A stretch of 17,126 nucleotides of DNA. Source: JBLNDG01 sp050261415. Lineage in GTDB: Bacteria; Bacillota; Clostridia; Lutisporales; Lutisporaceae. Every line of letters starts with the position of its first letter. The stretch's first letter is position 1. Shown here in pieces: positions 13,725 to 17,126 of this stretch. The DNA is taken from positions 1 through 17,126 of the forward strand of contig JBLNDG010000136.1 in assembly GCA_050261415.1 (NCBI GenBank), read 5' to 3'. The notes below the pieces were generated by a model that saw only the letters and a list, made by a program, of their open reading frames with translations, did not search any database and had not been told where the DNA came from. A program made the position numbers and the translations under genes.

Positions 13725-13778
13725 GTTCCGGAGAGAGTCTGAATGGGGAATAATTATACATAAGCAGGAGGAATAATA

Positions 13779-14408
13779 ATGGATCTATTATCAATAGCAT
13801 TAATCGGATTGGGATTATCAATGGATGCCTTTGCAGTATCAGTAACAAGCGGGATTACAATAAGGAAATTGAATGCCGGCCATTTACTGAAAATCGGAGG
13901 TTATTTCGGAGGGTTCCAGGCTCTCATGCCTGCCATAGGTTGGGCTGTGGGGTCACAGTTCAAGAATTACATAATCAGCATAGACCACTGGATTGCATTC
14001 GGTTTATTGTTTTTGATCGGTGCAAAAATGGTATATGAGGTATTTGAGCATGAAGAGGAGACCGGTGATGAAGGGGTAAAACTGGCAGAGGTAGCAGTGG
14101 CAGAGCAGGATGCATTAAACGAGGAAAAGCAGCTGAAAGCAGGGCGTATGCTGATGCTGGCAATAGCAACAAGCATCGATGCATTAGCGGTAGGTGTAAG
14201 TTTTGCGTTTCTCCAGGTTTCAATAATATCGGCTTCGCTTTTAATCGGAGTAATAACCTTTGTAGTATGTGTTACCGGAGCGCTTATAGGCAAGAGATTC
14301 GGGGACCTGCTGAAAAACAAGGCGGAGATAGCAGGCGGGTTGATACTGATACTCATAGGATTAAACATATTGAATGAGCATCTCAATTTTCTCGGGTACA
14401 TATTTTAG
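13779..14408 (+). CDS. mntP: manganese efflux pump MntP
   Basis: A 209-aa membrane protein with six predicted helices, the usual MntP length; ATG follows AGCAGGAGG at 8 nt. It is a two-repeat protein. GLSMDAFAVS (12-21) and the matching ATSIDALAVG in the second half carry the Asp residues conserved in the family. The loop between halves is acidic (HEEETGDEGV and following). It exports Mn2+ across the cytoplasmic membrane. Regulation by the Mn2+ riboswitch directly upstream is the classical arrangement. A hairpin without a T-run (arms 14425-14433 and 14456-14464) follows the gene. Confidence 0.95.
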   Translation: MDLLSIALIGLGLSMDAFAVSVTSGITIRKLNAGHLLKIGGYFGGFQALMPAIGWAVGSQFKNYIISIDHWIAFGLLFLIGAKMVYEVFEHEEETGDEGVKLAEVAVAEQDALNEEKQLKAGRMLMLAIATSIDALAVGVSFAFLQVSIISASLLIGVITFVVCVTGALIGKRFGDLLKNKAEIAGGLILILIGLNILNEHLNFLGYIF

Positions 14409-14501
14409 ACAACTGATTGAAGGACGAATAATAACCTGCTTTAATGAGAATATAATATTATTCGGCTTCATTACAAACAAATCTGAATAGGAGTGTAGGA
14501 A

Positions 14502-14723
14502 ATGTCTGAAGTAAAATTTTGTGAAAATAACTTCGACCAGGGTACGGATGAAATTGCGGAGAGAATTGAAAGTGAATTTGAGGATGTGGCTGTAATCATT
14601 GAGGCATGCCTTGACTATTGCGGAGAATGTGCTGTTGGACCTTTTGCACTGGTTAACGACAAGTTTGTCCAGGCAGATACGCCGGAGGAACTTTACGATA
14701 AGATAGTAGAAAAGTTGCAGTAA
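14502..14723 (+). CDS. DUF1450 (YuzB-like) small protein
   Basis: 73 aa; ATG follows TAGGAGTGTAGG. Matches the DUF1450 pattern by eye: KFCENN start, ACLDYCGECAVGPFALVNDK, then a TPEELYDKIVEKL end. Three cysteines in the centre (ACLDYCGEC) and one near the start could bind a metal or form a thiol site. The fold is expected to be thioredoxin-like; the biochemical role of the family is unknown to me. It may have its own promoter in the 93-nt gap after mntP. A terminator follows at 14802-14844. Confidence 0.85.
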   Translation: MSEVKFCENNFDQGTDEIAERIESEFEDVAVIIEACLDYCGECAVGPFALVNDKFVQADTPEELYDKIVEKLQ

Positions 14724-14801
14724 GCGAACCACAACATGTAAGGGCGAATGGATCCGCACTGTGAAAAAAAGAGTTAGGAAACATAACATTTCAGGTATCA
14801 T

Positions 14802-14844
14802 ACATGAATGGGCCAAGGGTAATGAATGCTCATTCATGTTTTTT
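14802..14844 (+). terminator. Rho-independent terminator after the DUF1450 gene
   Basis: ACATGAATG (14802-14810) pairs with CATTCATGT (14831-14839), followed by TTTTT. The inner AATGAATG (14821-14828) can pair with the same 3' arm instead, so two stems compete. The rest of the gap to 14982 is AT-rich with no clear promoter. Confidence 0.7.
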
Positions 14845-14982
14845 GCAGTTCTTCTTCATATTTTCTTCATAGTGTTATTGTAAAATTTATTTAAATAAAA
14901 CCACATGGTTTAATATTAGCAAATTATCCAAAGATTGATTGAATATAAAGTTCGGGAAGTATGCGAGGAATGGAGGGACACT

Positions 14983-16827
14983 ATGGAGAAAAGGGTTTTG
15001 AGCATACAAGGCATGAGCTGCAGCAACTGTGAGCTGCGTATTGAAAATTCCTTGAAAAAGCTTAGTGGAATAATTGAGGTAAAAGTAAGCTACTCCCAGT
15101 CAAAGGCATATGTGACCTACAACAAGGATGTTATAGAGCTTAATGATATTATACAGGCTGTAGAAAAGGCCGGATACCATGCTGCGGAGTATAAAAGAGC
15201 TAAAGAAGACAAGCCGGCAAAGACAGTAGCAGCAAAACAGGACAAGGGAAGCATAAATCAGCTCTTGGGGATTGGAATAATAATACTTGCCTTATATGTG
15301 ATTATAAAGAATACAGTAGGCTTCAACTTCATACCCCAGGTCAACCAGTCAATGGGCTATGGAATATTGTTTGTAGTAGGTATGCTCACATCTCTGCATT
15401 GTATTGCAATGTGCGGAGGTATAAACCTTTCACAGTGTGTTTCTTATAAGCATTTTGACGGGTCAAAAATGGGTAAATTGAAGCCCAGTATGCTATATAA
15501 CACCGGAAGAGTTATATCATATACAATTATAGGCGGAATTGTCGGCGGCATAGGTTCGGTAGTGAGTTTCTCCGGTACAGCGAAGGGTGTTGTTGCAATA
15601 GCCTCAGGGGTCTTCATGGTTATAATGGGAATCAATATGCTGAACATATTTCCATGGCTGAAAAGATTCAACCCAAGGATGCCTAAAATTTTTGGAAACA
15701 AAATATATAATAACAACGGAAAAAATGGCCCTTTCTACATAGGGCTGCTGAACGGACTGATGCCGTGCGGCCCATTACAGGCAATGCAGCTTTATGCATT
15801 GGGAACCGGAAGTGTATTTGCAGGAGCCTTATCAATGTTTATATTCAGTATAGGCACAGTGCCCTTGATGTTTGGCTTTGGCGCAGTAAGCACAATGCTC
15901 AGCAAGAAATTCACAGGCAGGCTGATGAAGGTAAGCGCAGTATTGGTCATGACACTTGGCATTGTAATGCTGAACAGAGGCTTGAGCCTGTCCGGAATAT
16001 CCGTTGCTTTTGCTGATTCGGGAACGACAAAAGGAAACATAGCAAAAATCGAAAATGGAGTGCAGCTGGTATCTATTGACTTGCAGCCAGGAAGTTTCGA
16101 GCCTATAATAGTACAAAAGGGAATTCCGGTAAAGTTTACGATAAACGCAGACTCAAACAATATTAACGGGTGTAATAATGCAATAATCATACCAAAATAT
16201 AATATACAGAAATCGCTTGAGCCGGGCGAAAATATAATTGAGTTCACACCGGATGAAACCGGAAATATTCCGTATTCCTGCTGGATGGGCATGATAAGAA
16301 GCAACATCAAAGTAGTAGATGATTTAAAGGCAGTCTCAAGCCAAGATGTTGAGGCAGCCAACTCAGGTGTAATCTCAAGCTCAGGCGGCAGCTGTTGTTC
16401 CGCAAGTTCACTGGCAACAAAATTTGCCAATGGGAAGATACCTACGGATGATATTCAGGTTGCTGAAGTGAAGGACGGAGTACAGGAAGTAACAGTAAAA
16501 GTAAATGATTATGGATATTCTCCGGCAGTAGTAGTGCTCCAGAAAGGGGTTAAGGCAAAAATAAAGTTTAATCCTGAAAAGTTGAACTCCTGCAATAATG
16601 TAGTGGCGTTCCCCGATTACGGCGGGCAGCTCGACTTATCCAAAGGCGAACTGGAGACACCGGAGCTGGATGTTACTAACGACTTTACATTCCAATGCTG
16701 GATGGGAATGCTTCATGGATATGTTAAAGTGGTAAATGATATAAACAATATTGATATGAACGCAATAAAGAAAGACGTGGAATCTTACGTACCTGCCTCC
16801 GGAGGCGGAGGATGCTGCGGCAGCTGA
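14983..16827 (+). CDS. HMA / SafE-like membrane / double cupredoxin fusion protein (metal handling)
   Basis: 614 aa. ATG at 14983 is chosen because GGAGGG lies 6 nt upstream and the HMA domain starts at once; the longer TTG reading from 14935 lacks a ribosome site. Domains: heavy-metal-associated domain (1-70) with GMSCSNC (C13, C16); Lys-rich linker; a TauE/SafE-like (DsbD_2-type) membrane domain (about 90-345) with SLHCIAMCGG (C140, C144) and GLMPCGPLQAMQ; and two cupredoxin-like domains (about 360-445 and 500-590). Each cupredoxin domain carries CNN and CWMGM, that is Cys and Met ligands. Cys pairs also occur in GSCCSAS between the cupredoxins and at the very end (GGCCGS). The likely role is moving or storing copper or another soft metal at the membrane, with the cupredoxins outside. 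This is inferred from domains only. The LDCC-motif gene follows 36 nt later. Confidence 0.88.
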   Translation: MEKRVLSIQGMSCSNCELRIENSLKKLSGIIEVKVSYSQSKAYVTYNKDVIELNDIIQAVEKAGYHAAEYKRAKEDKPAKTVAAKQDKGSINQLLGIGIIILALYVIIKNTVGFNFIPQVNQSMGYGILFVVGMLTSLHCIAMCGGINLSQCVSYKHFDGSKMGKLKPSMLYNTGRVISYTIIGGIVGGIGSVVSFSGTAKGVVAIASGVFMVIMGINMLNIFPWLKRFNPRMPKIFGNKIYNNNGKNGPFYIGLLNGLMPCGPLQAMQLYALGTGSVFAGALSMFIFSIGTVPLMFGFGAVSTMLSKKFTGRLMKVSAVLVMTLGIVMLNRGLSLSGISVAFADSGTTKGNIAKIENGVQLVSIDLQPGSFEPIIVQKGIPVKFTINADSNNINGCNNAIIIPKYNIQKSLEPGENIIEFTPDETGNIPYSCWMGMIRSNIKVVDDLKAVSSQDVEAANSGVISSSGGSCCSASSLATKFANGKIPTDDIQVAEVKDGVQEVTVKVNDYGYSPAVVVLQKGVKAKIKFNPEKLNSCNNVVAFPDYGGQLDLSKGELETPELDVTNDFTFQCWMGMLHGYVKVVNDINNIDMNAIKKDVESYVPASGGGGCCGS

Positions 16828-16863
16828 TAATTTATATAAATAATCTATAATGGAGGGATATGT

Positions 16864-16989
16864 ATGTTTAAAGCTATTAAGAAGGCTCTTGATAATTTTA
16901 TCAAAAACCTCGCAAAAGAGAGTGAAAAATCATTCGGAAACGAGAAGCTGGACTGCTGCAAGACGGGCAGAGAAAAAACCAATAAGTAA
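16864..16989 (+). CDS. 41-aa LDCC-motif putative metal-binding protein
   Basis: ATG follows GGAGGG at 6 nt. It reads MFKAIKKALDNFIKNLAKES, then a Lys/Glu-rich helix and the motif KLDCCKTGRE. An amphipathic basic helix followed by a paired-Cys LDCC site is the pattern of a small family annotated as putative metal-binding proteins. Its position directly behind the HMA/cupredoxin gene (36-nt gap, no terminator) supports a shared metal-related role, perhaps as a small carrier. It is below the length usually called. Another reading in a different frame (16850-17041) has no ribosome site and is rejected. Confidence 0.78.
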   Translation: MFKAIKKALDNFIKNLAKESEKSFGNEKLDCCKTGREKTNK

Positions 16990-16998
16990 CTTCTTCTT

Positions 16999-17037
16999 AC
17001 CACTGCGCAGGGATGTTGCAAATCCCTGTTCAGTGGT
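16999..17037 (+). promoter_or_regulatory. nested perfect hairpin in front of the response regulator gene
   Basis: ACCACTG (16999-17005) pairs with CAGTGGT (17031-17037), and inside it CAGGGAT (17008-17014) pairs with ATCCCTG (17022-17028), separated by a 2x2 internal loop. No T-run follows; instead TATAAT (17036-17041) overlaps the 3' arm. It may be a terminator with a poor tail, or an operator covering the promoter of the next gene. Confidence 0.55.
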
Positions 17038-17064
17038 ATAATGCTTTATAGGGAGGGATTTACC

Positions 17065-17126
17065 GTGAACGAAAATACTATAAAGATACTGGTAGTTGAT
17101 GATGAAGAGAAAATAGTAGAGGTAGT
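17065..17126 (+). CDS. response regulator receiver domain (partial, runs off the window)
   Basis: GTG at 17065 follows GGGAGGG at 7 nt. The visible 20 residues are MNENTIKILVVDDEEKIVEV, the first beta strand and acidic pocket (D12, D13) of a CheY-like receiver domain. OmpR-family DNA-binding regulators often start this way, but the output domain is outside the window. It may sense the metal stress handled by the preceding genes; that is a guess from position. Confidence 0.8.
   Translation, partial: MNENTIKILVVDDEEKIVEV

Noticed and set aside
15792..16430. 212-aa minus-strand open frame
   Set aside because: A shadow of the membrane/cupredoxin gene, with no ribosome site. The plus strand carries clear domains.
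1..17126. CRISPR array, tRNA, rRNA or insertion-sequence transposase
   Set aside because: No regularly spaced repeats, no tRNA/rRNA-like sequence and no transposase ORF were seen.

Overview
The window looks like chromosome of an anaerobic, endospore-forming member of the Clostridia. The evidence is moderate-to-low G+C, strong AGGAGG-type ribosome binding sites, TTG and GTG starts, oxygen-sensitive Fe-S redox enzymes, a Firmicutes-style manganese riboswitch, and clusters of tiny Gly/Tyr/Trp-rich or hydrophobic proteins behind promoters resembling those read by the late mother-cell sigma factor SigK. The species cannot be named from sequence alone.

Layout. (1) 48-1961: a protein with the CODH (CooS) fold whose active-site motifs depart from true CODH. 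(2) 1962-3432: a gene-poor stretch with a 209-nt imperfect palindrome, traces of a possible decayed minus-strand ORF, and two small minus-strand genes, one interrupted by an in-frame TGA. (3) 3433-5889: a VOC-fold protein, a Gfo/Idh/MocA oxidoreductase of the scyllo-inositol dehydrogenase type, and an M24 metallopeptidase pseudogene missing its middle. (4) 5930-12005: a three-gene operon with a long leader, best explained as stnABC, the Stn-type electron-bifurcating transhydrogenase (NADH / NADP / ferredoxin). It ends in a terminator that overlaps its own stop codon. (5) 12034-13541: four minus-strand small genes and one divergent plus-strand small gene. Three of the minus-strand products are paralogous hydrophobic proteins. 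The fourth is a Gly/Trp-rich microprotein with a paralogue in region 2. (6) 13555-14408: SigA promoter, yybP-ykoY (Mn2+) riboswitch, switch terminator and mntP. (7) 14502-17126: a DUF1450 (YuzB-like) protein, an HMA / SafE-like membrane / double-cupredoxin fusion, a 41-aa LDCC-motif protein, and the start of a response regulator.

How it fits together. Regions 1 and 4 are anaerobic redox biology. Stn would balance NADH, NADPH and reduced ferredoxin, while the CooS-like protein is predicted to carry a hybrid Fe/S/O cluster rather than to oxidise CO. Regions 2 and 5 appear to form one sporulation regulon split between two loci about 10 kb apart, because five promoters share an AAC-N16-CATAnTATG-like pattern. 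Regions 6 and 7 concern metals: manganese efflux under riboswitch control, and a multi-domain cysteine/methionine-rich protein that probably handles copper or another soft metal.

The most interesting items are the deviant CooS, the Stn operon with its degenerate molybdopterin-type domain, the shared sporulation promoter with its paralogous microproteins, the clear riboswitch P1/terminator exchange, and the unexplained palindrome at 1976-2184.
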